DNA of 64,000 nt. It comes from Gemmatimonadota bacterium (GTDB taxonomy: Bacteria > Latescibacterota > UBA2968 > GCA-2709665). The notes beneath the pieces were generated by a model. It was not told the origin of the DNA. It saw only the letters and a list, made by a program, of their open reading frames with translations, and made no database searches. This document shows, in pieces, positions 1 to 8,417 of the stretch. The DNA lies in NCBI GenBank assembly GCA_028874335.1, contig JAPPJY010000092.1, positions 18,001-82,000 of the forward strand. The letters are read 5' to 3'. The stretch's first letter is position 1; each line of letters starts with the position of its first letter. The position numbers and the translations under genes are program-made.

Positions 1-645
1 CCTGGGCACGTTCGGCGTATGCACCTTCTGAACGTGGACGTGGATCCGGCCCTGTTCGTCCGCCACCTCCAGCCGGGAGGGCTCGTCCATCAGCGCGTAG
101 GGCGCGTGCCCGTATTCCTCGCAGGCGTGCATCATCGTGCAGCTGGTCCATCCCGTTCCCAGGAACATGTAATGCGCGTCGATCTCGCCCAGCTTTCCCC
201 AGGCCGTATCCCGTCCGCACGGGGTGAAACAACGGACCGCGCCTTCCGCGAGGTACTCCGCATGGCGTCCGATCGCACACATCGGATTGCTGGAATCCAG
301 GCATCGCACGGCATCCGGATGATGCCGGAAGACTTCCGTGATGCGGCCCATCCTCGAGGGCGAGCGTCGCACGTCGAATGCAGGACTTCCGCTGTTCAGC
401 GCATACTCGCAGTGCCACCCATTGAAATGACACGTATGTACCGCGATCGTGCCCCGGGGCCCTACCGCCTCGAGAAACGCGTCGATCACGGTTTCCGCGC
501 CGCCCTCCACGTAACCCATACTGCTCAGGGAATTGTGGAAAAACACCGCGTCGCCGGGATTCACCCCCAGGTTCCGAAGGCCTTCGATGATGTCGTTTTT
601 CCTGACGACGGTCTTTCCTTCCGGGGACCAGGATTTCTTTGCCAT
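1..645 (-). CDS. AAC(3)-family N-acetyltransferase, 3' end cut by window edge
   Basis: 215 codons are visible, read from an ATG at 645 towards the left edge with no stop; AAC(3) proteins are usually about 260-285 residues, so roughly the last quarter is missing. Family features are the early segment VFFHNSLSSMGYVEGG (residues 34-49), a following AVGPRGTIAVHT strand, the NPMCAIGRHAEYLAEG stretch, and the later GKLGEIDAHYMFLGTGWTSC block, which matches the SPLGKL...LLLGV...TSLH region of the antibiotic-NAT fold. The family moves acetyl from acetyl-CoA to the 3-amino group of aminoglycosides or other amines; many environmental members are not resistance enzymes and the true acceptor is unknown. 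It is the last visible gene of a minus-strand run behind a GNAT protein and a heparinase-like protein, so an amino-sugar acceptor is possible (inference). Confidence 0.8.
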   Translation of the reverse strand, partial: MAKKSWSPEGKTVVRKNDIIEGLRNLGVNPGDAVFFHNSLSSMGYVEGGAETVIDAFLEAVGPRGTIAVHTCHFNGWHCEYALNSGSPAFDVRRSPSRMGRITEVFRHHPDAVRCLDSSNPMCAIGRHAEYLAEGAVRCFTPCGRDTAWGKLGEIDAHYMFLGTGWTSCTMMHACEEYGHAPYALMDEPSRLEVADEQGRIHVHVQKVHTPNVPR

Positions 646-719
646 CCGGGGAGTCTCCCTTTAAATGAGCGATGCCTGTTCCAATAGTTGAGCCGGTCGC
701 CGCCGCGTCCTTCTATCAG

Positions 720-1310
720 TCAGCCGCGGTACCCGGCGAGAGACGGATGGTCCAGGACGGAGGCGAGCCAAGTCCAGCCCTCTTTACATCGACTGTACGT
801 CTCGAACGGGACGAAGTCGAAGTCCAGGTACAGGTTGATCGCGCGCGCGCTGGTGGTCTGGGTGGTCAGGTACGCGCGCTCGTGGAAGTCCGCGATCCGC
901 CGAAGCGATGCCGCCAGAAGCGGCCTGGCGAGTCCCCGGCCCTGATACTCCGGCCGGATGGCGATCCAGTGGATGCGGCCGTAGTCCCTTCCGTTGAACG
1001 CGTCGTTGTACCACGCCGTGCTCGTGCCGATCACCCGGCCGTCCGGGGCTTCCAGATACAGGCACCGTTCCTCCATCCGGTCCCGGCCGTGGCCGAACTC
1101 GCGTTCGAAGCCGGCCAGCGCCCCGTCCATCGAATCGAACGACGCCACAGCGACCTCGATTTCGGCCCAGAGGTGGTCTTCCCCGGCCCGGTAGTAGCGG
1201 AGGCGGTACCCCTCTGGAAGCGGATATACGGGGAGGTCCGTGAGGTCTTCCCTGACCATCACCACCGGAATGTATTCCTGCTTCTTTTCCCAGATTGCTT
1301 CGATTCTCAC
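720..1310 (-). CDS. GNAT-family N-acetyltransferase
   Basis: Predicted 196-residue acetyl-CoA-dependent acetyltransferase. The GNAT motif A is clear: the strand GRIHWIAIRP is followed by EYQGRGLARPLL (about residues 121-132), whose QGRGLA binds the pyrophosphate of acetyl-CoA; a motif B-like segment SARAINLYLDFDFVPFETY follows. I chose the GTG at 1310 because a GGAGG lies 8 bases upstream; the frame stays open to 1436, but that would overlap the preceding gene and has no ribosome site. The gene lies 50 bases behind the heparinase-like gene and 74 bases before the AAC(3)-like gene, all on the minus strand, so the three may be one operon. The substrate cannot be read from the sequence. Confidence 0.85.
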   Translation of the reverse strand: MRIEAIWEKKQEYIPVVMVREDLTDLPVYPLPEGYRLRYYRAGEDHLWAEIEVAVASFDSMDGALAGFEREFGHGRDRMEERCLYLEAPDGRVIGTSTAWYNDAFNGRDYGRIHWIAIRPEYQGRGLARPLLAASLRRIADFHERAYLTTQTTSARAINLYLDFDFVPFETYSRCKEGWTWLASVLDHPSLAGYRG

Positions 1311-1360
1311 GGTCCCTGCCTCCGTGACGCATTTGTCGGGGGTCAACCACCGCGCTGAGT

Positions 1361-3565
1361 TCAGTCGCGCTTGATTATGGTCGTTCCGGCCTCGGTGAGC
1401 GCATATGCCGGGCCCTCGCCGAGCACCGTCCCCCATCTCTCGCTGTCATGGTGCTCAAGTACGAACCTGATCGCGCCTTCTGGTGGGCCGCCCAGGATAC
1501 AGATGCTATCAGGACGATGCGGAAGCAACGGTCCGCGGATCGGACCGGGGGCTTCCTCCACAGGAGGCGCCAGAACCAGCTGCGGCGCTCCGCCCGGGAC
1601 TGCGTACCAGAAGGAGATCATCGAACCTCCGGCCTGTTGTCCCGCAACGCAGTCCGCACCGAAAGGCAGAATCGCCCACAGGACGTCGAGCGACGTCTCG
1701 CCGGCCATCTCGAACCGGAAGCGAAGGTCCGCCTGATCCATCGCCTCCAGGTCTTCCGGCGGGATGTCGTAGCCGGACAGGTATTCTTTCCAATAGGGGT
1801 CGACCGGTTGCGGAACCCGTTCGAACCCCGCCGCCTGCGAAGCAGCGTGATAGATGCGGCAGGCCTGTCCGGATGGCGACTCCAGCCGGAGCGATCCGTC
1901 CGCGTCGATCCGGGTATGGACCTCATGGCCGACGTGAAAGTGGGCTTCCACGGAGCGCGACTCGTGGCCGGAGAACCGGACGCGGTCCAGCATGAATACG
2001 TCGTGGCTGTGCCTCGCGTGCAATACGGTCCGCTCGAAAGCGGACAGGCCCGCCACTTCCCGGTACGCGCCCGCCGCCTCGCACCGGGCGGCCGAATACA
2101 CGTCGTTTTCGCCGCAATAAACGCCCGTCACCTCGCCGCCGGTGCCGGGTTCGACCGACTGTCCCCGGCCGTCGAAGGTGAGCGTATTCTTGAACGCGGT
2201 GTCAAACCGGAAATATCCGGACGGGCGGAAGAAATAGTGACCGTTTACAAAGTACGTAAAAGCCGCACGGTCTCCATAGTGTGCGTGTTTATTCTGCATT
2301 ATTGTTTGTATCGGAAGTCCCGCGCCCAGCCGGGACTGCGCAAGGGGCCCGCCGGGAACGGTACATTCGAAACTGAGTATAGATGCGCCATCGTCAAATC
2401 CCGTGCGGGAGAAGAACTGCCCCATCGACGGGAAAGCGGCGGCGGCCGGCAATCCGTCCGGAGGTGTCGCTTCAACGCAGGGGTTGTACCACAAAAAGCT
2501 CCAGCCGTAGTCGTGATAGTCCTTCAGAAACGAGCGGGCGGATTCCCGTTCCGCCTGCCATTGCGCCAGGCCGTCGTTGAACTCGGATGCGAGTTTGTAC
2601 AGCTGAAATGCCACGACCCCGCCGGTCTCCCCGTGATACCGGCCGCTCGGCGTCGAATCGTCCAGAAATACGTAGCTTCCGTCCGGAAGAAGGTGGTAGG
2701 CGCGCCAGCGGGACAACGCCTTCAGCCATGGAATGTCAAACGCATTCTCCCCGAAGACCCTTTTCCTGCCCTCCAGGTAGAACAGCATCGGCCCCAGCGC
2801 GTAATTCAGCGGGGCCACGCCCTCGTTCCAGGCCCCGTCCTCACCTTGAATGGAGACGATCCACTTGACTTCTCTCTCAACTGTGGTCAACCAAGACCCG
2901 GCTTCCGGCGCGTACGGCAACAGGGCCAGACAGCCGACGCCGGCGCCGAAGACCGGTACCCAGCAGTCGTGGTAGTGGTATCGCCGGCTCCAGCCTGCCT
3001 CGCCGGTATGCATGTACCGGACCATCCGGCCGGTCTCGACCCGCAATACCTCGACCGCGCGGCGAATCAGCGGCTCCGGGAGTACACGTGCGAACAGGTC
3101 CACCCCATAGGCCAGCGCCATCACGTGAAAGGCCACCAGGTAGGACGCTTTGACCTGTTCGTCGCCCGCGCTGTCCACCTCGACCCATCGCGCCAGCCAG
3201 CGTTCGGCCAGTCCGCTCCACCGCCCGTCGCCGGTAACGTGCCAGGCGATGCCGCAGCTCGCCACCAGAGAAAAACAGATCTCGAGGAGATCGCTGTACG
3301 CGGGCTCCTCCAGGTCCCAGAGCGTTTCGGGCGGATCGACAGGCAACCGGCTGTTCAGGGCTTCGACCATTGCCCGGAAGAACCGGGCGTGCGACGAAGC
3401 GCTGCGATTGCGCAGTTCATCCAGTTCGCTGTCATTCAGAATCAACCGCGGCGCCGCGGGATCGACCATCGGAGGAATCCGTTTCCGTCTCAGGGATGAA
3501 ATCGAATGGCCCGGCTTCACATAACCCCTCATCCCAAGTCTAAACCATACCGGGAGGGATTGCAA
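1361..3565 (-). CDS. Heparinase II/III-family polysaccharide lyase-like protein
   Basis: 734-residue protein with the alpha/alpha-toroid plus beta-sandwich layout of heparinase II/III lyases, which cut uronic-acid polysaccharides by beta-elimination. The helical N-terminal half has repeated Trp-rich segments (RWSGLAERWLARWVEVD). The sandwich half begins with the conserved HxH site NKHAHYGDRAAFTYF (His427 and His429 with this start), followed by GHYFFRPSGYFRFD. No signal peptide is visible. The start is uncertain: the ATG at 3565 has an AAGGGG six bases upstream, but similarity-like sequence begins near the ATG at 3469 (MVDPAAPRLILNDSE), which would give 702 residues. It leads a minus-strand run with GNAT and AAC(3)-like genes and is one of seven lyase-fold proteins in the window. 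The glycan substrate is unknown. Confidence 0.75.
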   Translation of the reverse strand: MQSLPVWFRLGMRGYVKPGHSISSLRRKRIPPMVDPAAPRLILNDSELDELRNRSASSHARFFRAMVEALNSRLPVDPPETLWDLEEPAYSDLLEICFSLVASCGIAWHVTGDGRWSGLAERWLARWVEVDSAGDEQVKASYLVAFHVMALAYGVDLFARVLPEPLIRRAVEVLRVETGRMVRYMHTGEAGWSRRYHYHDCWVPVFGAGVGCLALLPYAPEAGSWLTTVEREVKWIVSIQGEDGAWNEGVAPLNYALGPMLFYLEGRKRVFGENAFDIPWLKALSRWRAYHLLPDGSYVFLDDSTPSGRYHGETGGVVAFQLYKLASEFNDGLAQWQAERESARSFLKDYHDYGWSFLWYNPCVEATPPDGLPAAAAFPSMGQFFSRTGFDDGASILSFECTVPGGPLAQSRLGAGLPIQTIMQNKHAHYGDRAAFTYFVNGHYFFRPSGYFRFDTAFKNTLTFDGRGQSVEPGTGGEVTGVYCGENDVYSAARCEAAGAYREVAGLSAFERTVLHARHSHDVFMLDRVRFSGHESRSVEAHFHVGHEVHTRIDADGSLRLESPSGQACRIYHAASQAAGFERVPQPVDPYWKEYLSGYDIPPEDLEAMDQADLRFRFEMAGETSLDVLWAILPFGADCVAGQQAGGSMISFWYAVPGGAPQLVLAPPVEEAPGPIRGPLLPHRPDSICILGGPPEGAIRFVLEHHDSERWGTVLGEGPAYALTEAGTTIIKRD

Positions 3566-3676
3566 GCCCCTTTGACCGGGGAGCGGATGGCGGCGCGATT
3601 GGCCAAGAAGCGTAAATCGGCCTTCCCATTGTCGCTAAATGCGACAGTCCTGACGCATTTTGCGACACCTCTGCGC

Positions 3677-3703
3677 GTACCACGAATTGCCAATTCGCGG
3701 TAC
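3677..3703. repeat. Imperfect 13-bp inverted repeat (hairpin)
   Basis: GTACCACGAATTG and CAATTCGCGGTAC face each other across a single base, with one mismatch. There is no T-tract, so it is more likely a small dispersed palindromic repeat than a terminator. Confidence 0.55.
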
Positions 3704-3728
3704 CGGATCTCACGGCCGCGTTGAGGTT

Positions 3729-3755
3729 GTAGGGGCGTCCCTTGTGGGCGCCCGC
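3729..3755. repeat. Short dispersed palindromic repeat, GGGCGNCC...GGGCGCCC type
   Basis: Reads GTAGGGGCGTCCCTTGTGGG followed by CGCCCGC. Related copies occur at 30831-30860, 58663-58687 and 63027-63052, all between genes. The sequence folds on itself through the GGGCGACC / GGTCGCCC arms around a CACAAG core. It is an intergenic repeat of unknown function. Confidence 0.65.
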
Positions 3756-3832
3756 GCTGTACGCGCACGACCCCGCCGCGCCGGTTAGTACGGCCGGTGT
3801 GGCGAATTGAAAAAAATCACCGTTTTTTTCTC

Positions 3833-3872
3833 TTGACAAGATATGCCGACCGGGTTTATCATGTCATATAAT
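3833..3872 (+). promoter_or_regulatory. Sigma70-type promoter candidate for the outer-membrane block
   Basis: A perfect TTGACA lies at 3833-3838. A weak TTATCA follows after 17 bases, and a perfect TATAAT lies at 3867-3872 (28 bases away, too far to pair with the same -35 box). The AT-rich stretch stands out sharply from the GC-rich surroundings. The candidate points towards the gene at 4325. Which -10 is used cannot be decided from sequence. Confidence 0.45.
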
Positions 3873-4075
3873 ATGTTTTAGTAGCGTATCCGCGTCGTTT
3901 ATGCGGGTATCGAAACGGCATCGCGAGGGCTTTCTCTGTGGGAGGGGCACCGTATTGCCGTATCTGTAATTATCGGCCCCCTGGGATTTGCGGGCGCCCG
4001 TTCCGGATGTCGCCGAACGAACGGGCAAATGAAATCACTGCGGGTACGTTGCCGGGGGTATCGGTGACAGGGTAA

Positions 4076-4237
4076 CAGTCCGTTGGTGAAGTTGCTCTGC
4101 AAGCGAGGCCGAGCCATTGTGACCGAAGACAAGGCGTGCGACCGAGTCGAATCTACCGGGATTCGGCGAGGGAGCGCAACGCAGTAATTCGGCCACAAGT
4201 GCTGGCCGGAGCCCGGATGGACTTCATCAACGGGCTG
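4076..4237 (+). repeat. R1 repeat copy 1: 162-bp MITE-like element with inverted ends
   Basis: The ends are CAGTCCGTTGGTGAAG and, inverted, CAGCCCGTTGATGAAG (14 of 16 match). The interior is closely shared with 12166-12325, for example GCGAGGCCGAGCCATTGTG, GAAGACAAGGCG and GCCCGGATGG. There is no coding capacity. Both copies lie in the same orientation and just ahead of the first gene of an operon (87 and 65 bases upstream of the start codons). Confidence 0.8.
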
Positions 4238-4324
4238 TCTGGCCAAGGTACTGCAAACGGACCGGGTTTCGCGAGAACGTTGGCGGCGATCGCGCGGCCC
4301 GATCCATCACAAGGAGGGCAGTCT

Positions 4325-5071
4325 ATGGGCACATGGAGGTTTACGGCTGTTGCCGGGCTTCTGGTGGCGCTTCTCGCCCCGGATTCCGGCGCGCGGGATT
4401 TCGACCGGATCGGCGGGCGGTTGCTGTTGGGCTACAACCTGCCCGTTATGGGGCTTCGGAACAACTGGTACACCCAGGCAGTGCGTTGGGGCGGCAGCGT
4501 GGTTTACAACCGGAATGCCAACAACGCGCTCGAGTTCGAATATCACCGTTTGCATTACAAAGACGGTAAGATCGAGAGTCAGACGTTCACCTGGAACGAA
4601 GACTCGAAGGATTATGCAAGCCCCCGCTCGGATGCCAGTATGCGGATCAACAGTGTGCTGTGCAACGTGGTTTTCCGGCTCGGTGACAAATCGCGGCTTT
4701 TCAATAACCAGGCGACGTCACCCTACGTGGTCGCCGGCGGCGGTTTTCACAGCTACAGCAATCGAGTGAGCGGCCTGATCTATCCCGGGCAGAAAGGGAT
4801 CCCAGTCGCGGGCTCCGATCAGAACAGACTGGATCCAAGTGTGGTTCTCGAACCGGTAGTGGAGAGTCGGTGGGCGCTGGGGGCCCATTTCGGGTTCGGC
4901 GTCGAGAGGTTCATGACCAACAACATTTCACTGGATTTCCGGGCTCAGCACAATTTCCTGGTGGGGACGCTCGGTCCGCGGGAGGCCTGGGGCATCAAGG
5001 GCGTGATGCCGCTGCTGCAGATGCTGGATCTGGAGGTCGCCGTCAAATTTTACGAATCGGGAAGAAAGTAG
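4325..5071 (+). CDS. Small outer-membrane beta-barrel protein
   Basis: 248-residue exported protein. Start at ATG 4325, with AAGGAGG seven bases upstream; the frame is open further back but only through the upstream repeat. A signal peptide covers about residues 1-23 (Arg4, hydrophobic AVAGLLVALLAP, cleavage near SGA). The mature part alternates polar and hydrophobic residues in strands such as YVVAGGGFHSY and ALGAHFGFGVERFM, the pattern of 8-10-stranded OmpA/porin-like barrels, and ends with LEVAVKFYESGRK. No OmpA peptidoglycan-binding domain is present. It is the first gene of the outer-membrane block, 95 bases ahead of the TonB-dependent receptor. Its function is unknown; a barrel is inferred from pattern, not from a recognised family. 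Confidence 0.65.
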   Translation: MGTWRFTAVAGLLVALLAPDSGARDFDRIGGRLLLGYNLPVMGLRNNWYTQAVRWGGSVVYNRNANNALEFEYHRLHYKDGKIESQTFTWNEDSKDYASPRSDASMRINSVLCNVVFRLGDKSRLFNNQATSPYVVAGGGFHSYSNRVSGLIYPGQKGIPVAGSDQNRLDPSVVLEPVVESRWALGAHFGFGVERFMTNNISLDFRAQHNFLVGTLGPREAWGIKGVMPLLQMLDLEVAVKFYESGRK

Positions 5072-5166
5072 CTCGCTGTGCGTGGCCGGGAAAGGAGGAG
5101 CCGTAATCCGAATCGGGCACGAATGGCGAAAGAGAATCTGTTAAACCATATCAACGGAGGTTCGCA

Positions 5167-8100
5167 ATGAAGAAGTGTGTTTTGTTTATCGGAGTTCTTT
5201 CCGTCTGCACCGCACTGGCGTTAAGCGGTAGCGTCTGGGCCGGCACGACCGGAAAGATCGTTGGAAAGGTTCTTGACAATCATGGAGAACCTCTTCCCGG
5301 CGCCAACGTGGTCGTCGAGGGCCTGAATATCGGGTCCACGGCCGATGCGGAGGGGTTCTACGTCATCCTCCGCGCCGATCCGGGGCTGTATACGCTCAAG
5401 GCGTCCCTGATCGGATATCAGACCGAGTCGCTGACGGACGTGCGGGTACAGGCCGACGTGACCACGGAGGTCGATTTTAAGCTGCAGGAGGCCACGCTTG
5501 AGCTCGGAGAGATGGTGGTCAAGGCGGAACGCCCTCCGGTGGAGGTCGACAAGACCTTCAGCAAGTACATCGTAGGCGCCGATGAGATCGAGCAGCTTCC
5601 CATCGTGCGCACCACCAGTGAGATGATCACGCTGCAGCCCGGCGTGCACCTCGACGGTTCCGACCGCATGCGGGGAAGCAACCGGCCCGGTGAATGGCGA
5701 AGCCGCACGGGCGGAGACGTGGCCTATTACGTGGACGGCGTGAAAATCGTGAACAGCGACGGCGCCGGTTCCCACAACTGGAAGTCCATCAACCGGTCGA
5801 CCGTCCAGGAGATTTCCGTGGTTACGGGCGGGATGAACGCCGAATACGGCAACGCTCAGGCCGGCGTCATCAGCATTATTACTAAAGACGGCAGCCAGAA
5901 CTTCCACGGATGGGGGGAATACCGGCGGACCCCCCCGGGGCAGAAGCACTGGGGCGCAAACGCCTACGAAAGCCCGTCGCATCTCGACAAAATGAAATGG
6001 GGCGAGGGCGAGTGGCAGAACGAGCGGGACCCGGACACGGGTCGACTCGTCCACCAGCGCTCTGACTACGATGAAATCACCGGCCACGAGGTGGAGGGGA
6101 ATGTCTCGGGGCCGCTTTCGAAGAGTGCTTCGTTCATCGTTTCGGGCAAGACCGCACGGAAAGCGCCCATCTATCCCTCGGGTACGGAGCGGGGCTACTA
6201 TGACGACATCGGGCGGTTTGTTCCTTCTTTGAACAACTACCAGGGATCATACAGCGTCACCGTCCGCGCGTCCGAAAACGTTAAGATGAAGGTCGGCGGT
6301 CTGTTCGAGTACAACAAGAAGTTTATCGGAACCGAACGTGACTCATGGCGGAACGAGCGGAACGCGGGCACCACCAGCGGCGTCATCCGCGGCTTGGGCA
6401 AGAACATATTTCTGCCGGTCGACTGGAGCGCGGCGGGCAAGATGAGTACGACCCACAATATGCAATACCTGGCCATCACCCATTCTCTCTCGCCCCGGAC
6501 GTTCTACGACCTGCGGATTTCCCGCTATTCAACCGTCGACGACACCAGCGAAATCGCGTCGAGGACGTCGGACGTGCGTACGGATGCGGACGGATGGTTC
6601 GCCGTGGACCGGGAGGTCCGGCACTACCAGGTTGCGGACCGGAAGCGGTACCAGGTCAAGTTGGACCTGGCCAGCCAGATCACGAAGGGTCATTTCGTGA
6701 AGGCCGGTTTCGAGTTCATCAAGTACAGTATGTATCTTACCCGCTACACGGGAGAGAGCGCGCAGGCCAGGCGGCTGGAGTTCGCCGGCGCGCAGGGCGT
6801 GATCGGAGAACCTGTCAAGCCACAGCACCTTGCCATCTACGCGCAGGACAAGATGGAGTTCGAAGGCATGGTCATCAATGCCGGATTGCGCCTGGACCTG
6901 TTCGATCCGGTGTCCAATTTTCCGGCTTCGGGCGCATACGCGTTCTCGCCCATGTACAACTCGCCTCTGCGGTTCCAGAATGCGCCACACCGCGAACCGG
7001 TGGTGTTCAAGAACCTGAGCCCGCGGGTGGGGGTGTCGCATCCGATCACGGCGCGGTCGTCCATGCACTATTTCGCGGGTCTGTTCCTGGCCTATCCGGA
7101 TATCTATTATCTGTTCAACGGGGACTGGAGGACCTCGGGTCCCGACCAGGACTGGAACGGGAACGGCGCGATCGACCCGGGTGAGCGCTACAACGCCATG
7201 CGCCCATCATATCCCATTCGCAGCGGGCAGGGCACCACTGAAATCCGACCCGAAAAGACCGTTTCCATGGAGGTGGGGGCCGACTGGAACTTCGTGCAGG
7301 ACTATACCGGCGCGATCGCGCTGTATTACAAGAGCGCGAAGGACCAGTACCATTACCATTCCGACGTCCGCTTCTTTGCCCCGCACAGGCCGGGCTTCGT
7401 GCATCCCTACGCCAGGGTGCTGCACAACAACGGTTTCGAAGAGCAGCGGGGTCTGGAATTCTCCCTTCGGAAGCCGCTCAGCCACAACTTCGCCATCAAC
7501 CTTGCGTACAATATGACATGGGCCCAGGCCGGATGGGGCAACTTCGACGCCTGGTTCAACTTCCTGTATCCGGACTCCCTCTACATCGCCAGCGGGCGGT
7601 ACTGGTACGAATACAGGGTGGAGAACGGCGTTGAGGTGCCTGTTCCTCTCACGGTGGAACAGATCCGGGAGATCGGGGCTACCGCCAACAGATATATCCG
7701 GAACAACGCCAGGCGGGACGGCAATCCCGGAGGCAGAGGATACGAACAGACCCGGATGACAGCCCGGGAGTACGGGCTCATCGGTCTGGACGACTTCGAA
7801 CTGGACCACATCCACGTCTGGGCCAGGGGTTATCAGACCGGCCTGAACGCCGACGGCGGCAACATCCGCAACCAGGGCAGCGTGCAGTTCCTCTACCTCA
7901 CGCCCGGGGACTACGGTCCCGATTTCAAGGTGTTCGGGAGCAAGTTCCTTGCCAACTGGCGGGTCAACCTGCTCTGGCGCATGCAGAACACGGGTTCGTT
8001 CTGGTACACGCCGCCGAATTCCGGTCGTGAACGGCGGCTGCGTCCCATCCGCACCTGGACCGACTTCGCCGTTGAGAAGCGCTTTCCGTTCGGTCAGGGG

Positions 8101-8307
8101 CGCGGCGACGTCAGCCTCTTCCTGGAGGTGCGGAACCTGTTCAATCAGAAGGACGACAGTTCATACAATACGACCGACTGGACCAACTGGGGCCTGCTGA
8201 CGGCCCGTCCGGACAACTCTCACTTCCTCCTGTACGGGGATACGGCCGACCGGAGCTTCTACAACCATCCCCGGCGCACGGAAATGGGTCTGAGAATTCA
8301 GTTCTGA
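5167..8307 (+). CDS. TonB-dependent receptor with carboxypeptidase-like regulatory domain
   Basis: 1046-residue outer-membrane transporter that would use TonB/ExbBD energy to import a large ligand. An ideal ribosome site (CGGAGG) precedes the ATG. A signal peptide ends near SVWAG (about residue 26). Residues about 29-110 form a CarboxypepD-regulatory-like domain (GKIVGKVLDNHGEPLPGANV, then GYQTESLTDVRVQ). The plug follows to about residue 245, with EQLPIVRTTSEMITLQPGV, AYYVDGVK and the typical GGMNAEYGNAQAGVISIITK. The rest is a 22-strand barrel ending in the terminal Phe of MGLRIQF. No SusD partner is next to it, so it is not a standard SusCD pair. It is followed by a large secreted protein and a PorV/PorQ-like protein. 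The ligand is unknown; a glycan fragment is plausible from the wider locus. Confidence 0.92.
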   Translation: MKKCVLFIGVLSVCTALALSGSVWAGTTGKIVGKVLDNHGEPLPGANVVVEGLNIGSTADAEGFYVILRADPGLYTLKASLIGYQTESLTDVRVQADVTTEVDFKLQEATLELGEMVVKAERPPVEVDKTFSKYIVGADEIEQLPIVRTTSEMITLQPGVHLDGSDRMRGSNRPGEWRSRTGGDVAYYVDGVKIVNSDGAGSHNWKSINRSTVQEISVVTGGMNAEYGNAQAGVISIITKDGSQNFHGWGEYRRTPPGQKHWGANAYESPSHLDKMKWGEGEWQNERDPDTGRLVHQRSDYDEITGHEVEGNVSGPLSKSASFIVSGKTARKAPIYPSGTERGYYDDIGRFVPSLNNYQGSYSVTVRASENVKMKVGGLFEYNKKFIGTERDSWRNERNAGTTSGVIRGLGKNIFLPVDWSAAGKMSTTHNMQYLAITHSLSPRTFYDLRISRYSTVDDTSEIASRTSDVRTDADGWFAVDREVRHYQVADRKRYQVKLDLASQITKGHFVKAGFEFIKYSMYLTRYTGESAQARRLEFAGAQGVIGEPVKPQHLAIYAQDKMEFEGMVINAGLRLDLFDPVSNFPASGAYAFSPMYNSPLRFQNAPHREPVVFKNLSPRVGVSHPITARSSMHYFAGLFLAYPDIYYLFNGDWRTSGPDQDWNGNGAIDPGERYNAMRPSYPIRSGQGTTEIRPEKTVSMEVGADWNFVQDYTGAIALYYKSAKDQYHYHSDVRFFAPHRPGFVHPYARVLHNNGFEEQRGLEFSLRKPLSHNFAINLAYNMTWAQAGWGNFDAWFNFLYPDSLYIASGRYWYEYRVENGVEVPVPLTVEQIREIGATANRYIRNNARRDGNPGGRGYEQTRMTAREYGLIGLDDFELDHIHVWARGYQTGLNADGGNIRNQGSVQFLYLTPGDYGPDFKVFGSKFLANWRVNLLWRMQNTGSFWYTPPNSGRERRLRPIRTWTDFAVEKRFPFGQGRGDVSLFLEVRNLFNQKDDSSYNTTDWTNWGLLTARPDNSHFLLYGDTADRSFYNHPRRTEMGLRIQF

Positions 8308-8334
8308 TCCATTCCGGAATTGAGTCTTCGAATG

Positions 8335-8372
8335 GGCGGGGAACCCGGAGGGTTACCCGGGTTCCCCCCGCC
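8335..8372 (+). other. Strong GC hairpin between receptor and downstream gene
   Basis: An 11-bp perfect stem (GGGGAACCCGG with CCGGGTTCCCC) extends by three more pairs across a 2-base bulge. No U-run follows, so a classical terminator is doubtful. It could be an attenuator or an mRNA-stabilising processing site between the receptor gene and the gene at 8418. Confidence 0.55.
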
Positions 8373-8417
8373 ACGCGATTCTTTCATTGACGATCTATAA
8401 ACGCTAAGGAGGATATG

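Larger units (their letters stand above)
3566..4324. other. Gene-free leader between divergent operons
   Basis: About 760 bases with no credible gene on either strand; open frames here are short and lack ribosome sites. It separates the minus-strand lyase operon from the plus-strand outer-membrane block. It holds an imperfect hairpin (3677-3703), a short palindromic dispersed repeat (3729-3755), a promoter candidate (3833-3872) and one copy of a 160-base repeat (4076-4237). If transcription starts near 3880, the outer-membrane gene at 4325 has a leader of roughly 440 bases that includes the repeat. Confidence 0.7.

Noticed and set aside
1..645. Aminoglycoside resistance determinant
   Set aside because: The family match is good, but there is no mobile context, and the gene lies in a lyase/acetyltransferase run; a metabolic role is as likely.
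1448..3499. Long open frame on the plus strand opposite the heparinase-like gene
   Set aside because: It is the shadow of a GC-rich gene: no ribosome site, no recognisable domain, Arg/Pro/Gly-rich product.
5167..8307. SusC-type glycan transporter
   Set aside because: No SusD-like lipoprotein follows; the next genes are a sorting-domain protein and a PorV/PorQ-like barrel, so only a general TonB-dependent receptor call is justified.
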